A stretch of 64,000 nucleotides of DNA from Psychrobacillus sp. FSL K6-4046 (GTDB lineage Bacteria; Bacillota; Bacilli; Bacillales_A; Planococcaceae): assembly GCF_038624605.1 (NCBI RefSeq), contig NZ_CP152020.1, positions 1,605,312-1,669,311 of the forward strand, in the 5' to 3' direction. The position numbers were made by a program, and so were the translations under genes. Shown here piece by piece: positions 56,486-64,000 of this stretch. The notes under the pieces were generated by a model that was not told where the DNA came from, made no database searches, and saw only the letters and a program-made list of their open reading frames with translations. Positions within the stretch are counted from its first letter, which is position 1; the number at the start of each line of letters is the position of its first letter.

Positions 56486-57330
56486 TAGAGTCTATTTTTC
56501 AATATGAGTTTTTACAAAATGCATTTGCTTCCGGGTTGATTATTGGAATTATTGCTCCATTATTAGGTGTGTTTATTGTTGTCAGAAGATTATCCTTAAT
56601 CGCTGATGCACTGAGTCACGTAACCCTTGCCGGAATAGCAGGCAGTCTTTACCTTAGTCAATCTGTAGGAGCACTTGCGCTACTAAACCCATTATATTTA
56701 GGCATTGTGGCTTCTGTTACTGGTTCTCTTTTTATAGAGAGGCTTCGTCGTTTATATAAACACTATGAAGAATTAGCGATTCCAATAATTATGTCAGCAG
56801 GTTTAGGCTTTGGTGCAATATTTATCTCCTTAGCCGAAGGTTTCAGCTCTGACTTGTTTAGTTATTTATTTGGATCGGTGTCTGCTGTTAGTAGACAAGA
56901 TCTTTGGATAGTTATTTGTATAGCAGCGGTTGTCTTCTTGTTTTTAGGATTATTGTTTAAAGAACTATTTGTACTATCCTTTGATGAAGAGTATGCAAAG
57001 GCATCTGGCCTTCCTGCTAAATGGATTCATATGCTATTTATGATCGTCACAGCTCTAGTAATAGCTGCCTCTATGCGAATTGTGGGGATCTTACTTGTTT
57101 CCTCTTTAATGACCTTACCTGTAGCAGCTGCTATGAGATTGTCAAAAAGCTTCAAACAGGCGCTCATTCTTTCAGTAGTATTTGGTGAGCTAGCTGTCCT
57201 TATTGGATTAGTAAGTGCATTTTACCTTGATTTAGCCCCGGGAGGTACCATTGTAGTTACATCTATTGTCATTTTACTTGGAGCTATTTTTGTTAAAAAG
57301 ATGGGTAGAAAGGGAGCGGTGGCAACGTGA
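56482..57330 (+). CDS. znuB: Zinc ABC transporter permease
   Basis: ABC-3 family permease with about eight membrane helices, including the family segment IADALSHVTLAGIAG near residue 39. 282 residues. Overlaps znuC by four bases (ATGA) and zur by four (GTGA). Confidence 0.88.
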   Translation: MIESIFQYEFLQNAFASGLIIGIIAPLLGVFIVVRRLSLIADALSHVTLAGIAGSLYLSQSVGALALLNPLYLGIVASVTGSLFIERLRRLYKHYEELAIPIIMSAGLGFGAIFISLAEGFSSDLFSYLFGSVSAVSRQDLWIVICIAAVVFLFLGLLFKELFVLSFDEEYAKASGLPAKWIHMLFMIVTALVIAASMRIVGILLVSSLMTLPVAAAMRLSKSFKQALILSVVFGELAVLIGLVSAFYLDLAPGGTIVVTSIVILLGAIFVKKMGRKGAVAT

Positions 57331-57737
57331 ATATAGATAAAGCATGGGATATTCTTAAAAAAGAGGGTTTTAAAAAAACAGACAAGCGAGAACAAATTCT
57401 TGATATTTTTTCTAAAACAACCAAGTATATTACTGCTAGAGATATATTAGACGTCATGATGGAGGAGCATCCAGGCATGAGCTATGATACTATTTACCGT
57501 AATCTTAGCACTTTTGTTGAGCTTGGTATTTTAGAAGAAACAGAGCTTGCCGGCGAAAAGAACTTTCGTATGCAATGTGAAGTAGACCATCATCACCATC
57601 ACTTTATTTGCTTAAGATGTGGCAACATTAAAGAAATTAATTATTGCCCGATGGAAACGCTCCAAAATTCGATTCCAGGATATGAAATTGAAAATCACAA
57701 GTTCGAGATTTACGGCAACTGTCCAGAGTGTCATTAA
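57327..57737 (+). CDS. zur: Zinc uptake regulator Zur
   Basis: Fur-family repressor: winged helix (residues about 15-75), metal-binding HHHHHF motif near 87, and two CxxC pairs (CLRC near 94, CPEC at the end) for structural zinc. 136 residues. GTG start overlapping znuB. B. subtilis zur (yqfV) stands in the same chromosomal place, but its znu genes are elsewhere; here regulator and transporter share a transcript, so zur would be autoregulated. Confidence 0.9.
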   Translation: MNIDKAWDILKKEGFKKTDKREQILDIFSKTTKYITARDILDVMMEEHPGMSYDTIYRNLSTFVELGILEETELAGEKNFRMQCEVDHHHHHFICLRCGNIKEINYCPMETLQNSIPGYEIENHKFEIYGNCPECH

Positions 57738-57802
57738 ACATTTAATCTGTTAGGCAGAGCGCTAACAAAATGAGGTTTGGACAAAACTATCCTCCACATA
57801 AA

Positions 57803-57844
57803 AAGCCTCGAAAACTCTACGACCTAGTAAAGTTTTCGGGGCTT
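57803..57844 (+). terminator. Probable terminator of the znu-zur operon
   Basis: AAGCCTCGAAAACT (57803-57816) pairs with AGTTTTCGGGGCTT (57831-57844), one G-U; the T-run after it is weak. Confidence 0.65.
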
Positions 57845-57845
57845 C

Positions 57846-57975
57846 TATTTGCATTCCTGTAGTTGTTTTCCTTTACAGGTCGCTATCTGCTTGGCACGAC
57901 ATCAATCTCCTCGTCGCTTTGCTCCTGCTTAGGCTTTCAGCTCGGTCTATTTCCCAGGAGTCGACGGGCAAATCT
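57846..57975 (-). repeat. Bacillaceae-type intergenic repeat remnant
   Basis: Read on the minus strand this stretch contains CAGGAGCAAAGCGACGAGG, GATAGCGACCTGTAAAGG and AAAACAACTACAGGAATGC. The layout resembles the GCAGGAGCGAAGCGACGAGG...GGAAATCAAC family of intergenic repeats I recall from many Bacillaceae. No gene is seen in 57738-58006; the terminator and this repeat fill the gap. Confidence 0.5.
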
Positions 57976-58006
57976 TTAAAAAGAGTTACTTATGCTAAAA
58001 TATATA

Positions 58007-58624
58007 TTAGCTGCTAATTCCTACAGAAGTATTTTCATACGAGCTGTCCGTTAACGCCTTGTAGATAAAATCAGCTACATCTGCTCTTGAAATTGATTTT
58101 CCGGAACTAGGAACGCTTGTAGCAGACTCTTTGTAATTCCCAGTAAATGCTTTGTCCGTTAGTCCCATAGGTCTTACAATCGTATACGTTAAATTATTGG
58201 ATTTGATATATTCAATCGCATTCTTATGATCGGCTAACACGTTACCAAGCATCTTCATCATCATCTTGCCCATTAATCCAGGTATTTCATTTTCTACACC
58301 TGCCGAAGCAGTATAAACAATGCGGCTTACATTATTTGCTACCATTCCATCAACTACATTTTTCATCATATTCTCTAGTTGCGTTGATTTTTTCATCCCG
58401 GTTGTGGAGCCTAAACACGAAACAACGGCATCTTTTCCGTTTATAGCAGCTTCGACAGCTTGCTTGTCAAAAGCATCTCCTTGAATAATAGTTAGATTCT
58501 CGTGATTAATCTCTAGCTTGGAAGGTGTACGAATATAAGCAGTGACAGAATGACCGTTGTCTAATGCCAATTTAGTAAAATGTTTACCTACTCCACCGCT
58601 AGCTCCAAATATAATAATGTCCAT
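58007..58624 (-). CDS. NAD(P)-binding oxidoreductase, NmrA/YwnB-like
   Basis: Atypical short-chain dehydrogenase with N-terminal dinucleotide loop GASGGVGKH at residues 7-15, a central VVSCLGST and VYTASAGVE, and the C-terminal TIVRPMGLTD. 205 residues; resembles B. subtilis YwnB/YhfK-type proteins (NAD(P)H-binding family). Substrate unknown. AGAGG precedes the ATG. Not part of the conserved yqf set, so it is probably a local addition. Confidence 0.8.
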   Translation of the reverse strand: MDIIIFGASGGVGKHFTKLALDNGHSVTAYIRTPSKLEINHENLTIIQGDAFDKQAVEAAINGKDAVVSCLGSTTGMKKSTQLENMMKNVVDGMVANNVSRIVYTASAGVENEIPGLMGKMMMKMLGNVLADHKNAIEYIKSNNLTYTIVRPMGLTDKAFTGNYKESATSVPSSGKSISRADVADFIYKALTDSSYENTSVGISS

Positions 58625-58723
58625 TCGTAATTCCTCTTTTCATTTGTTTTGGTTAATGTTTTGCTTTTTGTAGCCATTAACATTCTGCAATCTTATGCAA
58701 AGTCATGAAGTTGGTTTATATCT

Positions 58724-58758
58724 AAAAAAAGGAGGTAACCCTTAACAGGTTACCCCTT
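58724..58758 (-). terminator. Terminator of yqfW
   Basis: GGTAACC (58734-58740) with GGTTACC (58748-58754), extended by AAGG/CCTT; the A-run at 58724-58730 gives a T-run on the minus strand. Confidence 0.85.
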
Positions 58759-58765
58759 CAACTTT

Positions 58766-59344
58766 TTATTTAATTGTCATCGAAAATTCCTTTTCAATCC
58801 AATTGTTAGCCTCAATCCAGTTATTCACTCGAATGACTCCCTTAGGAGCTGGCTGCTGGTTATATGGGGTATTGAACAATAATACAGGTATATCTAGCTC
58901 TTCATTTATTTCAACAGCATTGTCATGCTTGTCTTCGAAAAATACATGAACCCCATGCTTTCTTGCAGTTTCAATTTTGTTATGCGTACCAATCAATTCG
59001 ATATGGTCATATAGGAGCTCTTGCTCTTTAAACCAGTTTAGCGTTACATCCATCACGTTTTCTCCACGAGCTGAGATGAAGTATAGCTCATACTTTTCCT
59101 TCCATGCTGATAAAACAGCTTTCGCATCAGCCTGGATAGGGGATGTAGCGTAAATGACTGGCTCAGAGGATTTAAACCATTCATAAAATTCCTTTTGGTC
59201 TACTTCAAAAGCTTTGGTTAAGTCATATTCTTTAATATCCTCTAATTGCAAGTTGCATTTAAATGCTTCATTTATATGAGGTAGCAAAGAAGTAGGGCAA
59301 GTTACTGTCCCATCTATATCAATGCCGAAACGTACATTCGTCAT
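58766..59344 (-). CDS. yqfW: Putative nucleotidase YqfW
   Basis: HAD-superfamily 5'-nucleotidase-like protein: FGIDIDGTVTC near residue 6 (nucleophile Asp), FISARGE near 89, and FFEDKHDN near 135. 192 residues. A short duplicated NNWIEA/NNWIEK lies near the C-terminus. AAGGAGAG precedes the ATG. It is 12 bases downstream of ispG, as in B. subtilis; substrate not known. Confidence 0.87.
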   Translation of the reverse strand: MTNVRFGIDIDGTVTCPTSLLPHINEAFKCNLQLEDIKEYDLTKAFEVDQKEFYEWFKSSEPVIYATSPIQADAKAVLSAWKEKYELYFISARGENVMDVTLNWFKEQELLYDHIELIGTHNKIETARKHGVHVFFEDKHDNAVEINEELDIPVLLFNTPYNQQPAPKGVIRVNNWIEANNWIEKEFSMTIK

Positions 59345-59356
59345 TTATATCTCTCC

Positions 59357-60484
59357 TTAAGCTTGTTGAGCTTCAATTTCCTTTTGTTGCTTTTCTAACT
59401 CTTGTTTCGCAAAATATTCAGCTGCGATTTTATCAATTTCAATCTTCAGTTCATCTACCATAGTTTCCTCTGGCACTTTGCGAACTATTTTTCCTTTACG
59501 GAACAATAGACCTTCGCCACGTGCACCAGCAATTCCGATATCAGCTTCACGAGCTTCTCCAGGGCCGTTTACTGCACAGCCTAGTACTGCTACTTTAATA
59601 GGTGCTTTAATATGGGAGATATACTCTTCCACTTCATTTGCAATAGAAATTAAGTCTATTTCAATACGTCCACATGTAGGGCAAGAAATTAATGTAGCCG
59701 CATTAGAAGAAAGACCAAATACTTTTAGCAGCTCACGAGCTACTTTTACTTCCTCCACTGGGTCTGCACTTAACGATACACGTAATGTGTTTCCGATACC
59801 CATGGCTAAGAGTGTTCCTAGGCCGGCAGCACTCTTAATAGATCCAGCGAACAAAGTTCCTGACTCAGTAATCCCTAAGTGTAACGGATAGTCAAATGCT
59901 TCAGAAGCCTTACGATATGCTTCGACTGCAAGATTAACATCAGAAGCCTTCATCGAAACGATAATATCATGAAAATCCAAGTCTTCTAGGATTTTAATAT
60001 GGTGTAGAGCACTTTCTACCATACCGTCTGCAGTAGGATAGCCATATTTCTCTAAGATTTTTTTCTCTAATGAACCTGCATTAACTCCAATACGAATTGG
60101 AATACCTTTTGCTTTAGCTGCATTAACTACAGCTTCTACTTTTTCTTTACGGCCAATGTTACCTGGGTTAATACGAATTTTATCGGCACCTTGCTCGATT
60201 GCAATTAGTGCTAATTTATAATCAAAATGTATATCCACTACTAATGGAATATTAATACGTTTTTTTATCTCGCCGATCGAATAAGCAGCACGTTCATCTG
60301 GACAAGCTACACGAACAACCTGACAACCAGCTTCCTCTAAACGTAATATTTCCGCTACGGTTGCTTCCACATCATGTGTTTTAGTTGTTGTCATACTTTG
60401 AATAAAAAGTTCGTTACTGCCACCTATAGTTAAGTTTCCAACTCGTACAGGACGAGTTTTGGAACGATGAATTATTTCACTCAT
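59357..60484 (-). CDS. ispG: 4-hydroxy-3-methylbut-2-en-1-yl diphosphate synthase
   Basis: Penultimate MEP pathway enzyme, flavodoxin/ferredoxin-dependent. N-terminal TIM barrel ([20 protein letters not shown] near residue 11) and C-terminal [4Fe-4S] domain with CPTCGR near 268 and [10 protein letters not shown] near 302. 375 residues from ATG 60484, which has GGAGAG upstream; the open frame beyond it overlaps the promoter. Pairs functionally with ispH at 51.3-52.3 kb. Confidence 0.95.
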   Translation of the reverse strand: MSEIIHRSKTRPVRVGNLTIGGSNELFIQSMTTTKTHDVEATVAEILRLEEAGCQVVRVACPDERAAYSIGEIKKRINIPLVVDIHFDYKLALIAIEQGADKIRINPGNIGRKEKVEAVVNAAKAKGIPIRIGVNAGSLEKKILEKYGYPTADGMVESALHHIKILEDLDFHDIIVSMKASDVNLAVEAYRKASEAFDYPLHLGITESGTLFAGSIKSAAGLGTLLAMGIGNTLRVSLSADPVEEVKVARELLKVFGLSSNAATLISCPTCGRIEIDLISIANEVEEYISHIKAPIKVAVLGCAVNGPGEAREADIGIAGARGEGLLFRKGKIVRKVPEETMVDELKIEIDKIAAEYFAKQELEKQQKEIEAQQA

Positions 60485-60527
60485 GAAATTCTCTCCTTCT
60501 TGAGGCTTTATGCCGTCACTATCCACC

Positions 60528-60557
60528 ATTTTATCAGTCTTTCAAACGAATTGACAA
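60528..60557 (-). promoter_or_regulatory. Promoter of ispG
   Basis: Minus-strand TTGTCA (complement of 60552-60557), 18 bases, TAAAAT (complement of 60528-60533). Confidence 0.62.
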
Positions 60558-60568
60558 GGAAGAAACCT

Positions 60569-60904
60569 CTAATTTTCTTTTTTACAGTTTGATTGTGATG
60601 TATAAACAGGTAAAAGTACTTTTTCTCCGACATGAAATGATTGCTTTTTTAAGTGTGGATTAAGCTCGTAAAAATCATTTAATCGTTTAGTAAAAGAAAT
60701 TTCTTCACTAGTTGGGTAAATGGCAAACAACGAATAGATTGTTTCTCCGGGCATAATCTCAGCAACTATATATTCTGGAGATTCCATACATTCTTCTATT
60801 GAGACTTCACTTGAATAAGCTAATGGGATTGTTCCTTCAAACAAATCTACCTTAATAATATAAAACGATATAAAAAGTATAATGGTTGCTATAAATAGTT
60901 TCAT
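60569..60904 (-). CDS. Membrane-anchored LysM-like protein, YqfZ type
   Basis: 111 residues from ATG 60904 (GGGGGG upstream). One N-terminal membrane helix (about 2-20) is followed by an extracytoplasmic region containing a LysM-like segment (about 44-100: EIMPGETIYSLFAIYP ... LNPHLKKQSFHVGEKVLLPV). B. subtilis yqfZ is a similar small LysM protein near ispG. Presumed peptidoglycan binding. Confidence 0.68.
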   Translation of the reverse strand: MKLFIATIILFISFYIIKVDLFEGTIPLAYSSEVSIEECMESPEYIVAEIMPGETIYSLFAIYPTSEEISFTKRLNDFYELNPHLKKQSFHVGEKVLLPVYTSQSNCKKEN

Positions 60905-60952
60905 AAAAAAATCCCCCCTAACCAACTCTATGTCGGAGGAGGGGACATTATG

Positions 60953-61453
60953 CTATTTCTTTATAGGATAATATTTTAAAGAAATATATAAATAGACAAA
61001 GGTAACAGCATAGATTCCTAGCTGAATCCAATCGTTAGACCATTGCAGGATTGCAACGACAATAGAAATGACCATAGGCACCGTGCTAGCAAACAGCGTA
61101 GTTCTCCAAAGGTGTCGATATTCTCCACGTCGTTTTAAAAGGAGAAGTATTAGGGTACCTAAATAGGCAAAGATACTAATACGGACAAATATAAACATAG
61201 TATTTAAAACAAATAAAAATAGAAATGCAAAGGGATAGATTAACCATTGAATATCGGAAAAGTATTCGATTAGTCCTTCTACATTTTGTTGTTGTTCTGA
61301 AATACCGTTTATAAATCCGAAAAAGGAGATTGCAGTCATGAAAAATACGTAGATAAAGACGTATTGCATTACCTTTCCGATTGGAATAAGTCGAAATGCA
61401 GCAATTTTTTTAGGGCTATGTAGGCTTGCTTTAAATAGCTGAAATAAATTCAT
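60953..61453 (-). CDS. DUF1189 membrane protein
   Basis: 166 residues from ATG 61453 (AAAGGGTG upstream; GTG 61462 lies in that site). N-terminal FKASLHSPKKIAAFR and four or five membrane helices match the DUF1189 family found near yqgA/yqgB in Bacillus. Function unknown. Next gene in the same direction after 49 bases is the LysM protein. Confidence 0.75.
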   Translation of the reverse strand: MNLFQLFKASLHSPKKIAAFRLIPIGKVMQYVFIYVFFMTAISFFGFINGISEQQQNVEGLIEYFSDIQWLIYPFAFLFLFVLNTMFIFVRISIFAYLGTLILLLLKRRGEYRHLWRTTLFASTVPMVISIVVAILQWSNDWIQLGIYAVTFVYLYISLKYYPIKK

Positions 61454-61627
61454 AAATTTCACCCTTTCTATTCTATATTATCATCATCAGAATGAAGTAA
61501 CCAAAGTAAATTTAATTTTACTTTGTTAAGATATTGTAAAGAATAGTGAGTAAGTGTTTACATCACCTTAATAATTTAACCATAATAGAAGTTGAATTAA
61601 TTTGTCGAAATGGGGCTGAAGGTTATC

Positions 61628-63259
61628 GTGGAATTGAACTGGCAGCAAATGTTGTTTGAATTTTTTGGAGGACTGGGTATATTCTTGTTCGCTATTAAGT
61701 ATATGGGTGATGGGTTGCAGAAAGCGGCGGGGGATCGACTAAGGGATATTTTAGATCGTTATACTACTAATCCTTTTATGGGAGTTTTAGTCGGAATCAT
61801 TGTAACTGTATTAATTCAATCTAGTTCTGGGACAACTGTAATTACAGTAGGTCTAGTAAGTGCAGGGTTTATGAAACTGCGTCAGGCTATTGGTGTAATA
61901 ATGGGAGCAAATATAGGAACTACAATAACTGCTTTTATTATCGGTTTTGATGTGGGAGGCTATGCACTTCCAATTATGGCAGTAGGAGCTTTTTTAATTT
62001 TCTTTTTTAAGAAACATATTGTACAAAATGTAGGGGAAGTTATATTTGGATTTGGTGGATTATTCCTCGGACTTGAACTAATGAGTGGCGGTATGAAGCC
62101 TTTAAGAGAGTTAGAAGCATTTACTGATTTCACTCTCGCAATGAGTGATCATTCATTCCTTGGTTTATTGGCAGGAACAATTTTTACGTTAATAGTACAA
62201 AGCTCCAGTGCAACTGTTGCTATATTACAAGGACTATATGCAGAAGATCTTTTATCTTTAAAAGGGTCATTACCAGTATTATTTGGAGATAACATAGGAA
62301 CTACTATTACAGCAATACTAGCGTCTTTAGGTGCATCTGTTGCTGCAAAGAGAGCGGCGGCAACCCATGTATTATTTAACGTAGTTGGCTCAGTGATTTT
62401 CTTAATCTTATTGGTCCCATTCACTCTTTATATAGAATGGATTTCTGGAGTGCTAGATTTAGAAAGCAAAATGCAAATAGCTTTTGCTCACGGTTCCTTT
62501 AACGTAGCAAATACAATTATACAGTTTCCACTGATTGGGGCTTGGGCGTATCTTGTCACTAAGTTAATACCTGGAGACGATGTTTCCATAGAATATAAGC
62601 CTAAACATTTAGATGTTAACTTTATCGAACAATCACCATCGATTGCTATCGGACAGGCTAAAGAGGAAATTTTACGTATGGGAGCTCTAAGTATACAAGG
62701 ATTAGAGAAAACATATGCTTACCTAAAAACAAAGAGCAAGCGTGATTCAGATTTGGCTTATCAAGTAGAAGACGCATTAAATAATTTAGATCAAAAAATT
62801 ACAGATTACTTAGTAAAAATTTCTTCGCAGCCGCTGTCTGATCAAGATTCTAGCCGACATAATATGCTAATGGATACTGTTCGGGATATTGAAAGAATTG
62901 GAGATCATTTTGAGAACATTTTGGAACTGATAGAATACCAAGAAGTTCACCGAATAGTTTTAACTCCAGATGCAATAGAGGATGTTTCTGAGATGTTTGA
63001 GTTAACGATAAAAACAGTAGAAAAAGCAATAGAAGCTCTGAATACTAATGATGTAAAATTAGCACAAGAAGTAGCAGAACAAGAGAATGTTATAGATAAA
63101 ATGGAAAGACAATTTAGAAAAAATCACATTCTACGAGTAAACGAAGGTAAATGTTCAGGTCAAGCAGGTATAATGTTCGTCGACATTTTAAGTAACTTAG
63201 AGCGAATCGGAGACCATGCTTGTAATGTGGCAGAAGCCGTATTGGGGAGACGCACATGA
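61628..63259 (+). CDS. Na+/phosphate cotransporter with PhoU-like tail
   Basis: NptA/Na-Pi cotransporter II family. Two inverted transport repeats with the QSSSGTT motif near residue 61 and QSSSATV near 193 (from GTG 61628), about eight to ten helices, then a PhoU-like four-helix tail (about 345-543, with [13 protein letters not shown]). 543 residues from GTG 61628 (GAAGG upstream); ATG 61610 has no ribosome binding site. Stop overlaps yqgC. Confidence 0.88.
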   Translation: MELNWQQMLFEFFGGLGIFLFAIKYMGDGLQKAAGDRLRDILDRYTTNPFMGVLVGIIVTVLIQSSSGTTVITVGLVSAGFMKLRQAIGVIMGANIGTTITAFIIGFDVGGYALPIMAVGAFLIFFFKKHIVQNVGEVIFGFGGLFLGLELMSGGMKPLRELEAFTDFTLAMSDHSFLGLLAGTIFTLIVQSSSATVAILQGLYAEDLLSLKGSLPVLFGDNIGTTITAILASLGASVAAKRAAATHVLFNVVGSVIFLILLVPFTLYIEWISGVLDLESKMQIAFAHGSFNVANTIIQFPLIGAWAYLVTKLIPGDDVSIEYKPKHLDVNFIEQSPSIAIGQAKEEILRMGALSIQGLEKTYAYLKTKSKRDSDLAYQVEDALNNLDQKITDYLVKISSQPLSDQDSSRHNMLMDTVRDIERIGDHFENILELIEYQEVHRIVLTPDAIEDVSEMFELTIKTVEKAIEALNTNDVKLAQEVAEQENVIDKMERQFRKNHILRVNEGKCSGQAGIMFVDILSNLERIGDHACNVAEAVLGRRT

Positions 63260-63738
63260 TAGAGGTTATTGGCTGGATTTTAATAATAGCAAGTTTTGTA
63301 ATAGCTTATATCGGTACTTTTTATCCTATTATTCCTTCAGTAGTATTCATGCTACTTGGTTATATTTTGTATGGATTGTTCTTTTCTTTTACTGAATTGA
63401 CTTGGCTGTTCTGGACAATACAAATATTATTTGTCATTCTTTTGTTTGGAGCGGATATGGCTGCCAATGCGCTTGGTGTTAAAAAATTTGGTGGAACGAA
63501 GGCCGGAGTTTGGGGCAGTACAATCGGCTTGTTGATTGGACCTTTTGTTATTCCTGTCGCTGGTATCATAATTGGACCATTCCTTGGTGCTGTAATAGCT
63601 GAGCTAATCGTGACAAGAGAAGGATTAAAACATGCGATTAAATCTGGTATAGGATCTTTAATCGGGTTCTTAACTTCTTCCATTGCTAAAGTGGTAATAT
63701 TAACTGTAATGCTAGTGGTATTTGTTCTCTTTGTATAA
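63256..63738 (+). CDS. yqgC: DUF456 membrane protein YqgC
   Basis: 160 residues, about five membrane helices with a Gly-rich central part ([18 protein letters not shown] and [12 protein letters not shown]). This matches the DUF456 family; in B. subtilis yqgC lies directly before sodA, as here. Function unknown. Four-base overlap with the Na/Pi transporter gene. Confidence 0.85.
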   Translation: MIEVIGWILIIASFVIAYIGTFYPIIPSVVFMLLGYILYGLFFSFTELTWLFWTIQILFVILLFGADMAANALGVKKFGGTKAGVWGSTIGLLIGPFVIPVAGIIIGPFLGAVIAELIVTREGLKHAIKSGIGSLIGFLTSSIAKVVILTVMLVVFVLFV

Positions 63739-63854
63739 CTCAGTCAAAAGTAGGAGAACAATAATAGGTTATTTTAATTGAACGTTTGATCATATTTTGA
63801 TACGCTAATAAATGGGTAGAAAATTACTATATTATTCTTTAGGAGGAAACTATA

Positions 63855-64000
63855 ATGGCATACGAATTACCACAATTACCTTACGCTTACGATGCACTTG
63901 AACCACATATCGACAAGGAAACGATGAACATTCATCACACGAAACACCACAATACTTATGTAACAAACTTAAACAATGCGGTAGCTGGTAAAGCTGATTT
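63855..64000 (+). CDS. sodA: Manganese superoxide dismutase, partial
   Basis: First 48 codons only; the gene runs off the right edge. [20 protein letters not shown] and the metal-ligand/gateway segment [12 protein letters not shown] (first manganese ligand His in the HH pair) identify the Fe/Mn SOD family. AGGAGG precedes the ATG. The 116 bases before it hold no gene. Confidence 0.95.
   Translation, partial: MAYELPQLPYAYDALEPHIDKETMNIHHTKHHNTYVTNLNNAVAGKAD

Noticed and set aside
60485-60529. 15-residue N-terminal extension of ispG
   Set aside because: Overlaps the -10 region of its promoter, and ATG 60484 has GGAGAG upstream.

Overview
The window is a chromosomal core segment from a low-GC, endospore-forming Firmicute. 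Gene order follows the yqe-yqf region of Bacillus subtilis almost step by step (yqeG-yqeH-aroE-yhbY-nadD-yqeK-rsfS-yqeM-comEABC-yqzM-holA-rpsT-gpr-spoIIP-lepA-hemW-hrcA-grpE-dnaK-dnaJ-prmA-rsmE-mtaB-rpsU, then nfeD-floA-yqfB-yqfC-yqfD-phoH-pgpH-ybeY-dgkA-cdd-era-recO, glycyl-tRNA synthetase-ccpN-ppsR-dnaG-sigA, cccA-trmK-yqfO, ispH-yqfQ-cshB-nfo-yqfT, zur, yqfW-ispG, yqgC, sodA). Differences from Bacillus point to the Planococcaceae side of the Bacillales (Psychrobacillus, Lysinibacillus or Sporosarcina type), which is an inference: a single-chain GlyQS instead of GlyQ/GlyS, psd next to yqeG, deoC between mtaB and rpsU, and znuC-znuB in front of zur. Spore genes (gpr, spoIIP, yqfC/yqfD, yqfQ) show that it sporulates.

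Layout. 0.1-5.9 kb is a tightly overlapping + strand operon for phospholipid, ribosome-assembly, shikimate and NAD genes. 5.9-9.5 kb is the competence operon. 9.5-13.4 kb carries yqzM, holA, rpsT, gpr and spoIIP. 13.4-16.2 kb has lepA, a 125-bp tandem repeat and a secreted DUF3889 protein. 16.2-25.3 kb is hemW followed by the CIRCE-controlled hrcA-grpE-dnaK-dnaJ operon and its RNA/protein methylation genes. 25.4-28.1 kb contains deoC, rpsU and an accessory unit: a putative leader peptide, an APH-fold kinase and a 15-residue peptide, closed by a strong terminator. 28.1-38.9 kb is the sigma-W controlled nfeD-floA group, the sporulation pair yqfC-yqfD and the phoH-pgpH-ybeY-dgkA-cdd-era-recO series. 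38.9-40.1 kb is an insertion: a decayed IS1595-like transposase beside a tubby-like protein gene. 40.1-46.6 kb is T-box controlled glyQS, then ccpN-ppsR and dnaG-sigA. 46.7-55.6 kb holds a membrane protein, an acyl-CoA dehydrogenase, cccA, trmK-yqfO, ispH, yqfQ, cshB, nfo and yqfT. 55.6-57.7 kb is the zinc uptake/Zur operon. The end is a minus-strand block (oxidoreductase, yqfW, ispG, LysM protein, DUF1189), a Na/Pi transporter with yqgC, and the first codons of sodA.

Most of the window is ordinary core genome. The points most worth a second look are regulatory. The clearest is a possible translation attenuator (leader peptide plus competing helices around the Shine-Dalgarno) ahead of the kinase at 26793. 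Similar potential Shine-Dalgarno occlusion is seen ahead of comEA, spoIIP and lepA, and yqfC begins inside the terminator of the gene before it. No CRISPR array, tRNA, rRNA or prophage was seen. No clearly undescribed multi-gene system could be demonstrated; the leader-kinase-micropeptide unit is the best candidate.
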